Source: Cricetomys ansorgei
Taxonomy: Eukaryota > Chordata > Mammalia > Rodentia > Nesomyidae
Assembly: GCA_026225945.1 (NCBI GenBank)
Contig: JAMJFZ010000770.1
Location: forward strand, 2,644,501-2,708,500
Reading direction: 5' to 3'
Length of the DNA stretch: 64,000 nt
Shown here: one piece after another, positions 35,458-47,897 of the stretch
How the letters are laid out: every line of letters starts with the position of its first letter
Numbering within the stretch: position 1 is the stretch's first letter
Translations under genes and position numbers: made by a program
The notes under the pieces: generated by a model
What the model was told of the DNA's origin: nothing
What the model saw: the letters and a program-made list of their open reading frames with translations, nothing else
Database searches by the model: none

Positions 35458-37885
35458 GAGATATATGCATAGTTGCACAAACTGTAGGAACACATACCTT
35501 ACTTAGTTCTAAAAGACTTATTTTCCTAAGTTCAACTTGAATCTCACTCACTTTCCTTATTAGAAAAGATGGGTATTCTGGACTAAGTGGAAAAACACAT
35601 AGATATGTTGTTTCCATATGTTTAGTTTTTTTAGGAGCATGCTTATTTGTAGATGCTGTGGGAACATACATTTTACTTACTCCTGAAAGACTTGTTAGTT
35701 GACCTAGAATCACATTCACTGTGCTTAATTTTAAAAGAGTATATTCATGAATATGTTGAAAACCCCATTGAAATTGTTAAGTTTTTGAGACATATGCATA
35801 TTTGCACATGCTGTAGGAACACAAACTTGCCTTAGTTCTAAAAGACTTATTTTCCTGAGTTAAGTTTGAATCCCACTCACTTTACTTAGGAAGAAAAGAT
35901 CGGTATTCTGGGTTAAGTGGAAAAGACATAGGAGTCGTGTTTCCAGTCATTTAGTTTTTAGGAGCATGCTTATTTGTAGATGCTGTGGGGACACATATTT
36001 TACTTAGTTCAAAAAGACTTGTTAGTTAAGCTAGAATCACACTCAGTTTCCTTAGTTTGCAAAGAGGATACTCAGGAATATGTTGAAAAACCCATTGAGA
36101 TCCTATTTCCAAATTGTTTAGTTTTTGAAACATACGCATAGTGGCACATGCTGTTGCAACACATAACTTACTTAGTTCTAAAAGACATGTTTTCCTGAGT
36201 TAAGTTTGAATCCCACTCACTTTCCTTAAGTAAAAAAGACAGGTATTCTGGGTTAAGTGGAAAACCACATAGAAATCATGTTTCCATATGTTTAGCTTTT
36301 AGGAGCATGCTTAAATTGTACATGCTGTGGGAACACATATTTTATTTAGTTCTGAAAGACTTGTTAGTTAAGCTAGAATCACAGTTTCCTTAGTTTGAAA
36401 AGAGGATATTCAGGAATATAGTGAAAAACCCATTGAAATCATGTTTCCAATTGTTCAGTTTTTAGACATACGCATAGCTGCACATGCTGCAGGAACACAT
36501 ACCTTACTTAGTTCTAAAAGACTGGTTTTCCTGAGTTCAGTTTGAATCCCAGTCACTTTCCTTATTAGAAAAGACGGGTATTCTGGGTTAAGAGGAAAGA
36601 CACATAGAAATCTTGTTTTCATGTTTAGTTTTTTAGGAGCATGCTTAGTTGTAGATGCTGTGGGAACACATATTTTACTTAGTTCTGAATGACTTAACCT
36701 AGAATCACACTCAGTTTCCTTAATTTTAAAAGAGGATATTCATGAATATGTTGAAAAATCCATTGAATTGTTTAGTTTCTGATACATATGCATAGTTGTA
36801 CATGCTGTAGGAACACATACCTTGCTTAGTTCTAAAAGACTTGTTTTTCTGAGTTAATTTTGAATCCCAGTCTCTTTCCTTAGGTAGAAAGACGAGTACT
36901 CTGAGTTAAGTGGAAAAACCCATAGAAATCGTGTTTCCTTGGTTTAGTTTTTTGGAGCATGCTTAGTTGTAGATGCTGTGGGAACACATATTTTACTTAC
37001 TTCTGAAAGCCTTGTTTGTTAGTGGGAACCTATATTTTGCTTAGTTCTGAAAGACTTGTTAGGTAACCTAGAATCACACTGTTTCCTTAATTTTAAAAGA
37101 GGTTATTCATGAGTATGTTGAAAACCCATTGAGATCCTATTTCCAAATTGTTAAGTTTTTGAGACATATGCATAGTTGCACATGCTGTAGGAACACATAC
37201 CTTACTTAGTTCTAAAAGACTTGTGTTCGTGAGTTAAGTTTGAATCCCACTCACTTTCCTTAGTTAGAAAAGACGGGTATTCTGGGTTAAGTGGAAAAAC
37301 ACATGGAATACGTGTTTCAGTTGGTTTAGTTTTTTAGGAGCATGCTTAGTTGTACATTCTGTGGGAACACATATTTTACTTAGTTCTGACAGACTTGTTA
37401 GTTAAGCTAGAATCACACTCAGTTTCCTTAGTTTGAAAGGAGGATATTCAGGAATATGTTGAAAAACCCATTGAAATCATGTTTCCAATTGTTTACTTTT
37501 TGAGACATTCGCATAGTTGCACATGCTCTAGGAACACATACCTTACTTAGTTCTAAAAGACTTGTTTTCCTGAGTCAAGTTTGAATCCCACTCATTTTCC
37601 TTCTTTTGAAAAGACAGGTATTCTGGGTTAAGTGGAAAAACACATTGAAATCGTGTTTCCATTCGTTTAGTTTTTTAGTAGCATGCTTAGTTGTAGATGC
37701 TGTGGGAACACATATTACACTTTGTTCTGAAAGACTTGTTAAGCTAGAATCAAACTCAGTTTCCTTAGTTTAAAAAGAGGATATTCAGGAATATGCTGAA
37801 ACTCCCATTGAAATCGTGTTTTCAATTGTTTAGTTTTTGAGACATACGCATAGTTGCACATGTTGTAGGAACACATACCTTATTT
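35458..37885 (+). repeat. ~340-bp satellite, right block (about 7 units)
   Basis: A tandem array whose unit of about 320-380 bp is built of two diverged ~170-bp halves. Half A carries 'tgctgtgggaacacatattttacttag' (starting near 35654, 35979, 36322, 36657, 36976, 37357 and 37698, in outline). Half B carries 'cacatgctgtaggaacacat' (near 35475, 35806, 36148, 36484, 36804, 37182, 37526 and 37860). Both halves share 'cttagttct.aaagact', so the array is a two-monomer higher-order repeat. Non-coding. Confidence 0.9.
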
Positions 37886-38500
37886 ACTGCCATGCCATCC
37901 TCCTGCTCAGTAACTGATGGTTCACTTCCCACTGCTATGCGGTCCAGAAAGACCTCCCACCCTAGGAAGTCTTCTGTTGGAAGTGGTCTCAGTGAGAATC
38001 CATGGGACACAGGAGCCTAGGAAGGAGTCTCTCTGAGAGAGGATATAGAAATGTCCAAGGAGAAAGCTCCCAGCAATCTCAGCCCCACCCCTCATGAGCA
38101 TGGCTGGCTGGCAGCCTAATGGTGGCAGTTAAGGGGTCACAACTGCACCCCACACTCCTCTCCTTCAGAACTGGCAGGTCTTGGATAGGAAGGCAGATCG
38201 TGGGGCCTGGAGGCCAACTGTCCACCTCTTGGCTCTTGTTGATCATGGGATGCTAGGGCCATTTGCCTGGTTCTTGGCTCTTGCACAGAGTACTGCCTCC
38301 AGTAACATTCTAGGTCCTTAGTGTCCTTTGCTTGCAGAGCACTGCAGTGCTCCATGTGTATGGGCTCATGGGATGCTCCTGGAATCTCTGAGGTGAGACT
38401 GTCCCATTTTACCTGTGGTTCCGCCAGCTCTGTGAAGTGTGCTCATGTCACCAGATTGCAGTGGTGGTCAGTGCCTACATTTATAGGTACCACTTCAGAT
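37886..38500. other. Unique-looking DNA, nothing assigned
   Basis: Ordinary-composition spacer between the satellite and SINEs; no gene recognised. Confidence 0.4.
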
Positions 38501-38507
38501 TTATGAT

Positions 38508-38574
38508 TGAGCTCATTGGTAAAGTGTTTGCCATACAAGCATGAGGGTTCCATCTCCAGCATCCATGTAAGAAG
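38508..38574 (+). repeat. ID-type SINE
   Basis: 'gattgagctcattggtaaag' followed by 'gtttgccatacaagcatgagg' is the tRNA-Ala-derived ID core. Confidence 0.75.
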
Positions 38575-38583
38575 TTATACATA

Positions 38584-38719
38584 TGGTCTGAGGAGATAGC
38601 TCAGGGGCTGAGAGCTCTTGTTGCTTTTTCCAAAGGTCCCAGCACCCATATGGTAGCTCACAACCATATATAACTCTGGTTCCAGGGCATCTGGTGCCCT
38701 CTTCTGGCCTCTGTGGGCA

Positions 38720-38755
<36 letters not shown>

Positions 38756-38805
38756 TGCACAAACACATACAGTGAAAACATTCACATAAAATAAAAATAA
38801 TATCT
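38584..38805 (+). repeat. B2 SINE with (CA)n
   Basis: 'gaggagatagctcaggggct' head, 'cccagcacccatatgg' and 'gccctcttctggcctctg', then (CA)n at 38720-38753 and an A/T-rich tail. Confidence 0.9.
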
Positions 38806-39307
38806 CAAAGATGGAAGTTCCCCACTGCCCAGATTTACACCTGGAAAGCCACTGAGGCAGCAGTGCTAGATACCTCCTGTCTGGGGAAGGAGCTAGACCT
38901 TATCCACCCCTCCCTCCGGAGCCCACGTTCCAGAGCCCTTCCCTGGCAGGAATGATGACAGCTAAGAACAGTTAATCATTAATCCCTCAAGGGCCACTGA
39001 GGGACCCAGGCTTAGGTGGGGCCCAGACACCTGCAGGAGAGCCCTTTCTTTGTCTCAAGCACCTTCTCCTAGAGGTCTGAAGCAAAACATGAGGGCAGAC
39101 TGCCCTCCACATTGAGGGGGGCTACTCTCCACATCACCCAGGGGCCAGTGAGTGGCCCTCTCCAGGGTCATGGGAACCACTCAGAAGAACTGGAAAATCC
39201 AGTTGCCAAGTTCTCTCTCAGTGCCCCCAACACAGATGCTGAGGACCTGGGGTAAAGAGAGGCCATTTCCCCATCTCCTCTGCCATCGGAGAACAGAGGT
39301 AGCCAAA

Positions 39308-39369
39308 ATGGGGTCTTCGATGCCCCTCTTCCTGTTCCTGGCTCTCCTCAGCAGCTCACATTGCAACAG
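39308..39369 (+). CDS. Sfta2: Sfta2 exon 1 (signal peptide)
   Basis: SFTA2 is a small secreted protein of lung and airway epithelium. ATG at 39308 opens a hydrophobic signal peptide ('MGSSMPLFLFLALLSSSHC') that closely matches the human SFTA2 start. The exon ends at a consensus AG|GTGAAG donor (39370). Relative to human there is one extra base near the exon end ('cattgcaac'), which puts the next exon in a different frame from the ancestral one. Spacing and order with exons 2 and 3 fit the three-exon gene. Confidence 0.8.
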
Positions 39370-39599
39370 GTGAAGGCTGGGGGAACAGGGTAGACACCTA
39401 GGTTCTTTGGTATAGAGAGGGGATAGAAGGGAGGGATCCTTGGCCACTTAGAAAGAGGAATGTACTGACTTCCTCTGATCTGAGAGAGTCGATGGGACAG
39501 CACTGGAGGAAAGGGAGTCTGGGGAAATGTGGGATATGCCCCACAGGGCTGGAGGCATACCCTGACTGCTGGACCTGAGACACATTTTTGGGTTCCCAG

Positions 39600-39687
39600 G
39601 ACCAAAGGTAATTTTGCAAATGAAGCTGACTGGGGCTTTTCAGGCCAAGGCTTTGCAGGCCCCAGCTTTCTGGACATGCTCCAAAAG
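39600..39687 (+). CDS. Sfta2: Sfta2 exon 2, part read in a shifted frame
   Basis: The acceptor 'ggttcccag|g' and donor 'aaaag|gtagtt' frame an 88-bp exon. Spliced to exon 1 it stays open. The first two thirds, however, resemble human SFTA2 only in the +1 frame, where 'VILQMKLTGAF' parallels the human TLQLKL segment. The end ('GPSFLDMLQK') matches human in the spliced frame. Two compensating indels, one at the exon 1 end and one within this exon, therefore appear to have shifted about 20 residues. A still-functional but altered protein or a decaying copy are both possible. Confidence 0.65.
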
Positions 39688-39758
39688 GTAGTTCTTAGAG
39701 AGAGCAAGGTGGGGCTGCGTGCTTCTCTGAAGGGCTGGCTCAGTCAAGCAAGGTGTAG

Positions 39759-39956
<198 letters not shown>

Positions 39957-39964
39957 TGCATGCT

Positions 39965-39970
39965 AATAAA
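39965..39970 (+). terminator. Sfta2: Poly(A) signal of Sfta2
   Basis: AATAAA just after the exon 3 stop codon. Confidence 0.8.
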
Positions 39971-40165
39971 GAAGTGAACCTAATGATTGGCTCAGTGGGT
40001 CCAGGGGGTCTGTGAGCCCAGGGCAGACAGGAAAAGTGAGCTAGCTGGATGCCAGGGTCTCTGGCTACTTCTGTTTACTGAGCAAGGAGTTCCAATCAAC
40101 TCTCCCTCTATACCAGAGTTCTGGAGAGAATCTGACAGGTGGACTGACTTCAGACAGATATTACA

Positions 40166-40168
40166 CAC

Positions 40169-40208
<40 letters not shown>
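40166..40208. repeat. (CA)n microsatellite
   Basis: Uninterrupted CA run. Confidence 0.95.
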
Positions 40209-40210
<2 letters not shown>

Positions 40211-40891
40211 CCCAGCTGAGCTCTTTAGAACACCTACGCTTCTGTAGTCCTCTCTTTCCCTGTCTTTTCCACGTGATGCCGGTGGCAATCCTGAATACTC
40301 CATAACAGGTTTCAATGTTTTGCAAGAGAAAATCGAGGCTTAGAGAGGGTCGTTGAGGTCCAAGAACTGCCAAGAAATCAGGTACCATACAGATTCTGTA
40401 GTTTAAGCAGGATGTTAATTGTAGTCCCTTGGCTAAGCTCTGGGACTGTAGGCCCAGGAACCCCCAGGAATACGGACAAAACATCTCAGGACATAGCCAC
40501 TGGCCAGGGTCCTATGTGGCCTGCATGGCTGGTCAGGATGGAAAGCAGGGAGGTCAGAGGGAAGTGAGGGGTTCAGCTGAGGAGCCAACAAGCCCCAGAG
40601 CTGTTAGGGGAGTGTGTCACCTGACCATGTGCGCCTGTGATTACAGGTGTCCTAGGTGAGCAGATCCTCTCCAAGCCTCTGCTCACACACAAGATGGGGA
40701 AGGAGGCAACGCAAGCATCCTAGGACTCCTCTGACGACAATGTGGATATACCACAGGGCCTGTCACACAGTAGGTGGGCACAGATGGGACAAGTGCCAGA
40801 GTAGAAACCCAGCCTTAACAGTTCAAAATCTCTTGGGGATACAGGGTCCTCTTCCTATTTTTGTCTGACTCCCTTCCTCAAAATTATCTTA

Positions 40892-41015
40892 AGCTGGGCT
40901 TAGTGGTACATGCCTTTAGTCCCAGCACTCAGAGTCTAGGCAAATAGATTTCTGTGAATTCAAGTCCAGCCTGGTCTATATCTATATATCTCCAAAACAA
41001 AACAGAAAAAGATCA
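40892..41015 (+). repeat. B1 SINE (partial)
   Basis: 'agctgggcttagtggtacat' to 'tccagcctggtctatatcta' with an A-rich end. Confidence 0.9.
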
Positions 41016-42254
41016 TCTTGCTTCTAAGAAAGAAGCTTGTAGCCACGACCTGACCCCTTGGGAACACTGGGGTGATTGCTCCTGTCCTTCCCAGGCCCCA
41101 CCTGTGTCCATTACCCCCATATAAGAGCTAACTCCTGTGGAAGTAACAAGATACTCCAGCAGAGGGCATTTGACGAATCATAGAAGAGAAGGAAGCAAAA
41201 GCAGATAATTCACCTTCCCATTTCTCCTCTCTAGCTGTCCTGGAACATGCAGCCTCAGGGAGAGGCAAACAGGTTCCCAGTGGATCCCTGAGTTCCATGA
41301 CTTCTCCTTGGACTGAACCAGTAGGGAGGTGACCATCATGGGTCAGGTGTGCAGACTCCAGATGAGCTGGGGGCTAAGGCTTGTAGAGAGGTCAGAGCTA
41401 CTCTTCAGCCCAGCTCCTAGGTCTCAAGGTGTGGGGTCACCAGGGTACAGCTTCCAGACAACAGAGATAATGCCTTGGGGTTCTTCATTTCTGTGAGGGA
41501 GAGTTAAGAGGGACACAGGTAGACAAGGAAAATGAAAGCAGTCTTCCTAAGATGGGGGCTTTCTATTCCCAGAAGACATTTTGAGGAGACATGGCTGGAA
41601 GGTGTGAAGGCAGGGTTTCTAAGTAGGGCCAATAGGTGAGGAGAGGACCCAGGGACCCTATATAATACTCAAGCCAGCTTCCTGTTAACTGTTAGCTCAT
41701 CCTTGAGGCTCTAAATTTCCTGATTCTGCAGCTTGGTTTTCCATCTTTCCCAGGTGAACAGTTCTCCAGGGGATGCACTCAGCAGTCCCCACACAATCAG
41801 CAAGCACCCCACCGCGGCTTATGGGGCATCTTGTCCAGGATTTGAGAAGGCCTCCATCAAGGTTTTGTACCTGACTGAAAATCACCAGATCTCAAAGTAG
41901 AGCTCATCTGGCACTCCAAGGGCCCCTTCCATAAGGGGACACCCTGACCATACCCTGACAGGTAATCCCAGTCAGCCCACCTCCATCAGGCATAAGGAGA
42001 CTGGGGCTTTAGCTCTGACAGAGTGGGGCACTCTGAACTTACGGCTGAGAACCAGAGTGGAGAGTTAAACTACCACTCCTAAGCAAAAAGAAAAATCCAG
42101 ATCCTAAGGCACTAGGAAAGAAGGGTTGGAGAGGGCAGATTCCCCACTCAGTACATGGGAGAAAGGACCATGGGGCAGGTCCTTAATTTCCTCACCTGCC
42201 TGGCCCTTGGGCTCTTCTAGCTAAGCATAGGCACCTGGAGGTGGGTTGTGTAGG

Positions 42255-42400
42255 GGCAGGGAGGATTGCTCAACTGTGTGTGTGTGTGCCTGCTTTCCTG
42301 CATCAGCTGGAGTTACAGGCAGATGTGAGCCAGCTGACCTGGGTGCCTGGGATGGAACTTGGGCCTCTGAAGTGCTGAGCCAGCTCTCAGCCCCTCTTTG
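42255..42400 (-). repeat. B3-type SINE
   Basis: Plus-strand 'ctggagttacaggcagatgtgagcc' and 'tgggatggaacttgggcctc' in outline mark an inverted B3. Confidence 0.75.
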
Positions 42401-42744
42401 CTGGTTCTCAAGCTGATGTATTCAGAATCCTAAATCATCTCTGGCTTTGAGGAAGTGCTTGATATTCAAATGGAGTCAGCTGTTACAGGTGAGCAGGGTC
42501 ATGGTGGGTAGGGGCGCAGTATCAATCTGGAGTGTTGGATGCTGGTACTCTGAGCAGCTTTTGCTGTTTGTTCAGAACCCCTATGGCTTCTGCTAAAGTA
42601 GCAGGACTAATGATTTCTCCACACATACCACTCCCCCTAGTTCAGGATCTCTCCACTCCAGCCCTCCCCTGTCCTTGCTGAGACAAAGGGTCTGAAGGCT
42701 GACAGGCAACGTGGGGAAGAAAATAGGTGGAGAGAGAAAATAGC

Positions 42745-42835
42745 AGAAGAGCTGTCTGTGGTGGTGCTCATGAGTAAGGCTTGCCTACAGACGCACAAGG
42801 CCCTGGGCTCCATCCCCAGAACTGTTTGCAGCAGC
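42745..42835 (+). repeat. ID/B4-type SINE fragment
   Basis: Short tRNA-like core 'aaggccctgggctccatccc', diverged. Confidence 0.5.
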
Positions 42836-45024
42836 CAGGTGCTAGACAAGCTGCCAGGAACCTCTAGAGGCTCTGAAGGCTCAGCCTGCTGGGAGTAAGG
42901 TGGAGGGCTCCATTTGATCTTCATTCCAGCTCTTTCTGCCTGGTATCTCCAGGCCTGTTTTTTTCTATTTCCTACTTCTGGCTGCCTGCCTTTGTTTCAG
43001 CCCCATTTTTGTTTTTAATTTCCAGTCGCTATGGTGTAAAAGGGCAGAGGAGAAAAGAACATTCCATATTCTCTAGATATTATTTTCTATTATTATATAT
43101 ATTTACTGTTTACCACAGACACATGTGGTAAATAATTCACTCCGAGTGCTTATCAAGCTTGCTTACAGATTACAAATTTGAGGGTAAAGGGTTAAATGGA
43201 ACTCTTACTCCAGTCCTTTAAAAAAGTGGTGAATTTTATATAGACCAAGATAATTCATTAATCTGAATAAGCTCCCTCTTTCTTGGTCCCAATGAGAAAG
43301 GAGAGGATACAGGTTAGGTAAAATCTCCCTCCAGAGGATGCTCTGGAGAGGGGGACTTGGTCTGGAGGATGTTTGCTATCTCATGCTGTCATTGGCAGAA
43401 GCTGTCCTCACGGTCTTGCTGGGATCTCTCTGGTAGCGGGTCTAAGCAAGGGACACCTGATACTTTTCTGTGCACAGACCTGACCTCTGTAAACTGGAGG
43501 ATAAAAACAGTGGCCTCTAGTGGGAAATAGCAGTTATGTAAAAACCAAGACAAAGCCTCCACAGCTGTAGGCAGATCCTGATATGGGTGGAGAGCTAGAT
43601 GGGCAGTTTCTTGCTGACAGAAGTTTGACAGGCTGTTACAGGTCAGCTAAGCACTTCAGTCTCTGCTAGGTGTTGTCAGTAAAGGAAGCACTTTCAGGAC
43701 AGCCCCCAGAAGGAAAAGGGGGCACATTTGGAGTAGCAGGGACTATCTGTTCCTGCAGGGGTCAGGAAAAAAGGGGGCTTAGTGCTGGCACCCTGATGTC
43801 AGACTGCATGTTCTGAGCACCTGCAGTCATTCTCTTCCTAGGTTCTGGTTTCTGGTGGTTAGAAGGGAATGTAGTTTCTAGACTACCCTCTTCAACACTG
43901 CTTTTCCACCTCAGATACTACCACTTTGACCTGGTCACTATGGTCAGGACAGCTCTGGAGGTTGGAGGATATTGCTATCCTAGTGGCAATGAGTGTCCTT
44001 ACAGGGCCCATTGTCATGTCTTCTATCCCTGGGACTGTGACTACTTTTCCGCCTAGTTAGAGAACATTGCCCCACCATGGGCAGCGTTGAGCCTCCTTGT
44101 TGAGGATCTACTCCCATGACTGCTTCTACCTTAAACCCTTGGCCTCATGAACAGCTTCTCTTGATAAGTGGGCAGAGTAGTTGGCATACGCAGTGGGCTG
44201 GATGCAGGCCCAGAACTTCTGAAACCTTGCTGGTAGTCTAAAAGGACTCATGGGCTGCATACAGCCTTTTTCACTGTGACATTAGTCTTAAGTATGAAGC
44301 TTGAATCACAGGTTGTCTCCTCAGAAGGCCTCCAGCTCATTCATCTGGGGACCCAACAGGAGTGAGACGGTCAGCAGAGGTAACCTGGGGGAGGACCAAC
44401 CTGATAATGGGTTAATAGGCCTGGCTTGTGAAGTTTCATAGGGTAGCCATTCTCCTTCTCAAGAGCCATGTAAATTTTAGCTGGAAACCTGGCTTTTGAT
44501 AAAACATTTGCCTGCCTTCTTTGCAGCTAGGTTGGCCATGTGATGATACTCTATCCAGTAGAAAGCAAGTGTTAATATCCTCAGGGAAGGGGCTTCTATT
44601 TCAGGGGCAAGTCAAGCTCTTTAAAGAGCTCACATGCTTTTTCAATGCTAACATTGGGGTTAGATGTTTCATGACTAGACTGTTGAGGTAGCCAGTCACC
44701 ATAGCTGGTTACCATACCGTGGAGAAGTAGCTAGTTTGAGAGGAACTGTTCAGCTGAGTCAGCTTCCTGACACATCCCTCTGCTCTCTTCACTTGCTTTG
44801 GGCTTCACTTTGCGTGCCCTACTCAACACACTGGCCTCCTTGGTACTTGGAGTTCACTAAGAATGCCCCATTCTCAGTTTCTTTCTGATCCTAACTGTAA
44901 TGCTTTCTCCCTAGGCACTCACTTGGCTAATTCCCAGAGGTCTTTGCTTAACCTCATCTTTGAATCCAATTCCAACATACACACCAGTTTCCTTACTGTC
45001 TGCCCTTTCTCCTTCACATTTGAT

Positions 45025-45182
45025 GACTTTTTTAAATTTATTTTTTATATGCATTGGTGTGAGGGTGTCCAATCCCCTGGAACTAGGGAGCTGCCCAGTT
45101 GTGAGCTGCCATGCGGGTGTTGGGGATCGAACCTGGGTCCTCTGGTATTGGGTGCAGTTGGCTGTCTTCATCTGGGACCATG
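45025..45182 (-). repeat. B3/B2-type SINE
   Basis: 'gtgagctgccatgcgggtgt' followed by 'tggggatcgaacctggg' on the plus strand. Confidence 0.8.
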
Positions 45183-45620
45183 TAACTCATAAAGTGAGTT
45201 TGTATCTGGTGTGGAGGATGTGATCTGTGGTCCCCAGAGTCCCTCCAGGGGCAGAGCCAAGGAACTTCCACTTGGTAAGGTGCAGAGCCCAGGGTCACCA
45301 GAGCCCTGACTCTTGTATCTCTGTGTGCTCTGCCCCACACCAGAAGACCCTTCCTCAGCAAGGCAGCCCGTAGCTATTACCTAGAACCAAGAGGCAAGCC
45401 GGAGAGTACTGGGTGATAAAGGGTCGCAGTCGGGTGTGTTTGGGATTTTATCATTTTATCTCCATCTCCTCTTCATTCTTGCATCACAGGAACCCCGGAC
45501 TGCTGCCTTTTACAAAATGGGGAAGTAGATGTCACCTGTGAGGTCCCACTGCACCAGCAGCAGGCAGATCTGTCCTCAGAAACAGATGAGAGAGAATGCT
45601 GGCAGGGCTGTAAGAGGAGC

Positions 45621-45716
45621 TCAGAGCTCCCTAGCACTGGGAGTCTCGTCTGCCAGCTGCTAGAGGTGGGAGGCCACCTGGTCCAGCTTTGACAATTCCA
45701 GGTGGAGGGAAGAAAT
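45621..45716 (-). pseudogene. Vars2: Vars2 copy, last exon
   Basis: Acceptor 'gtccag'. It reads 'SSLHLELSKLDQVASHL', then TAG at 45660-45662 where the parent has Arg or Gln, then 'QLADE' to the normal-position TGA (45621-45623). The conserved C-terminal coiled-coil-type segment is cut about 13 codons early. Confidence 0.85.
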
Positions 45717-45814
45717 CTGGACCAGGAGAAAGGATGGGAATGGGTGAGCTGGTCTCCCCGCCCAATGCAGCCTCACCCTGGGATGCAGCCTCACCCTCTG
45801 CTGCCAATCTGTAA

Positions 45815-45906
45815 CCCCTCCGGGTCAAGAGGTCATCAAGCTGTTTCTGTAACTTCTGCCTTTGGGCAGCTAGCTGAGGTAGTTGGCTCTGAGGATCCAC
45901 TAGGCC
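45815..45906 (-). pseudogene. Vars2: Vars2 copy, penultimate exon
   Basis: Acceptor 'ttctgcag'. Encodes '[20 protein letters not shown]' and following residues, a close match to VARS2. The donor is unclear ('cggaggggttac'). Confidence 0.8.
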
Positions 45907-45943
45907 CTGCAGAACAGGAGAGAAGTCTTGAGACACCCGTAGC

Positions 45944-46075
45944 CTGCCCAGCCTGAGGGTGCTGCTGCCCCAGGGCGCAGGAACCCTACAGCCCCACATT
46001 GGCTCAGGGCGCCCAGGGGCTCCAGGAAGGGTTGGAATAGGTCATGGTCTCCTGGGTCTGAGCTCTTCAGCAGCA
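45944..46075 (-). pseudogene. Vars2: Vars2 copy, exon with deleted 3' end
   Basis: Acceptor 'ccactag'. Encodes the '[18 protein letters not shown]' to 'PGAAAPSGW' region. The exon end and intron start are missing: only about 37 bp separate it from the next acceptor, so the donor has been deleted. Confidence 0.8.
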
Positions 46076-46162
46076 CTAGTGGAAGTGGGGACAGTTAGAG
46101 TGCAGGTAACAGCTCCGTCCCTCATGGCCCCTCTTCTTGAAGACACCCAGAATTAACCACAC

Positions 46163-46274
46163 CTTGGGGTCGGGCTTTTGTGAGCTGATAGGTGGCTCGG
46201 AAGGCCCTCAGCGCCTGTACAACCTCCTGGACCCTGGAGAAGCAGCGCTCCAGCTCGGGCTAGTGCCAGGACTC
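46163..46274 (-). pseudogene. Vars2: Vars2 copy, exon with nonsense codon
   Basis: Encodes '[20 protein letters not shown]' and '[11 protein letters not shown]' (anticodon-binding region). The fifth codon is TAG (46260-46262) where VARS2 has Gln. Confidence 0.85.
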
Positions 46275-46554
46275 CTGGTAAGAAACCCAGAGTTGGCAAG
46301 TTATGTCCCGGGAGACTCAGCATTGATTCTACCCTCTAGCCACCTTCCCGATCTCAGGGCAATAGACCTGTCCTCAACAACATGCATAAGGCTCCACCTC
46401 CAGGCAGGCCAAGCTGTGAGGTGCCATTTACACAACCAGTGGCTGATGTTTGTACTCACTCTGAAGATAACTCAACTGAGCCAGTAATCTAAATACTATC
46501 AAACACAAAGCTCAGTGAGTGTTGAATTTAAAGCTAGGACAATTTTACTTTGAA

Positions 46555-46695
46555 AGCATGCATTTATGTATAACGTATGCGTGCCTGCTAAATTCCCTGG
46601 AACTGGGGTTACAGAATGTTGTGAGCCACCAATGTGGGTGCAGGAAATCAAACCCAGGTCTTTTCCAAGAACAAATGCTCTTAACACCTCCAGCC
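46555..46695 (-). repeat. B3/B2-type SINE
   Basis: Plus strand 'ggaactggggttacagaatg' with 'ttgtgagccaccaatgtggg'. Confidence 0.8.
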
Positions 46696-46696
46696 C

Positions 46697-46840
46697 CAAG
46701 TGTTTTTTTTTTTTTTTGTTTGTTTGTTTGTTTGAAACAGGGTCTCTATGTGGACCAGGCTAGCTTCAAATTCACAAAGATCCTCCTGCCTCTGACTCCT
46801 GAGTGCTGGGATTAAAAGCATGCCCTACCACACCCAGCTC
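46697..46840 (-). repeat. B1 SINE
   Basis: Poly-T/TTTG tract followed by the inverted B1 body ('gtgctgggattaaaagcatg'). Confidence 0.93.
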
Positions 46841-46892
46841 AAAGTTTAATGCTTGAGGCTAAAAGACAGCGATTTAGTGTGACAATATCAAA

Positions 46893-46995
46893 ATGAACAG
46901 TGACACATCCCCTTAATCCCAGAACTTGGGAGGCAGAGGTAGGTGGGTTTACATAGTTCCAGACAGCCAGGGCTACATAGAGAGACCCTGCATAA
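46893..46995 (+). repeat. B1 SINE
   Basis: 'ccttaatcccagaacttggg' to 'cagggctacatagagagacc'. Confidence 0.9.
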
Positions 46996-47116
46996 AAAAC
47001 AGGAAGGCTTGGCAAACATGGCACTGAGTTGGAATCCCATGGCTAAATGACAGCGATCCCAAAACTTTCAGCCATAGGAAGGCTGCCTTGCTTCCTGGAT
47101 CCCAGCCATGACTCAC

Positions 47117-47276
47117 CAGGCTGAGGGCACTGGGGTAGGGTGCCACACAGATGCTGGGAGCAACGGGGCCATCTTGCCTGGGAGGCAGCCTCTGCCAGAG
47201 TTCTTCTGTCAGGAACGCATCAGTGGAGCAAGGAGGCGCAGACCAATATCTGCGCAGAACAGGACCTGACGGGGTC
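47117..47276 (-). pseudogene. Vars2: Vars2 copy, exon with 1-nt deletion
   Basis: Encodes '[17 protein letters not shown]', then a one-base deletion, then '[13 protein letters not shown]' to 'APYPSALSL' in another frame; donor gtgagt. The preceding short exon of VARS2 was not found between 47277 and 47897. Confidence 0.85.
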
Positions 47277-47504
47277 CTGGAGGACAGGATGCATTCGACA
47301 ACACTGGCTTCACCGCTTCCTATGGAGGGTAACAGACAAGTAACAGAACAGTCCCACCACATCCTATGTCTGTGGTCACTGCTGTGCCAGCTGGGACGGG
47401 GACATATTGTAAGAACTGAACATCACTGACACCATGCTACCCCATATGCATGCGAACAGGGGCCAGTGCAATAATTCCTAGAGGTGGGAAGAAGGGTTTT
47501 TTTC

Positions 47505-47590
47505 TTGCAGGGATGAGGATGGAACCCAGAACCCTAGGTACCTAGGAACTACCTAGGTAAGTCTACCACTGAGCCATGTCCTCAGCCCCA
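47505..47590 (-). repeat. ID/B4-type SINE fragment
   Basis: 'ggatggaacccagaacccta' and 'taccactgagccatgtcctc' mark an inverted tRNA-Ala-like core. Confidence 0.7.
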
Positions 47591-47897
47591 TGGCACTGCT
47601 ACCTGTCCTGAGAGACCCTGAGTGGGGAACTGAGGGAGACAAGCATGCTGGAAGGATGTCATGGCACACTGTGTATAGACCTCGGTCAGAAACACGTTTT
47701 CCTCCGAGGCTGTACCAGGTCCAGGGGCTTAAACCCCACAGCTCGCTCTCTCTTCCAGCCTTTCTTGCTAGAACAGGTAAGCACCAGCTCTGGGCTACTC
47801 TACAGAGGCCAGGCTTTCGCTAACGAGGGGACAGCGGGACGTACCCAAATGTACCACTACCCCAGCTCCAGGAGAAACCACAGGCTGTGCCGCTCAC

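Larger units (their letters stand above)
40209..45620. other. Spacer between Sfta2 and the Vars2 copy
   Basis: Apart from the SINEs listed separately, no exon was recognised. 43.0-44.85 kb is of medium GC without open frames and may be an old degenerate retroelement, but I could not assign it. Confidence 0.45.

Noticed and set aside
47277..47897. Candidate for the missing short Vars2 exon near 47725-47755
   Set aside because: Only a weak resemblance ('gctgtggggtttaagcccc') with no clear acceptor or donor.
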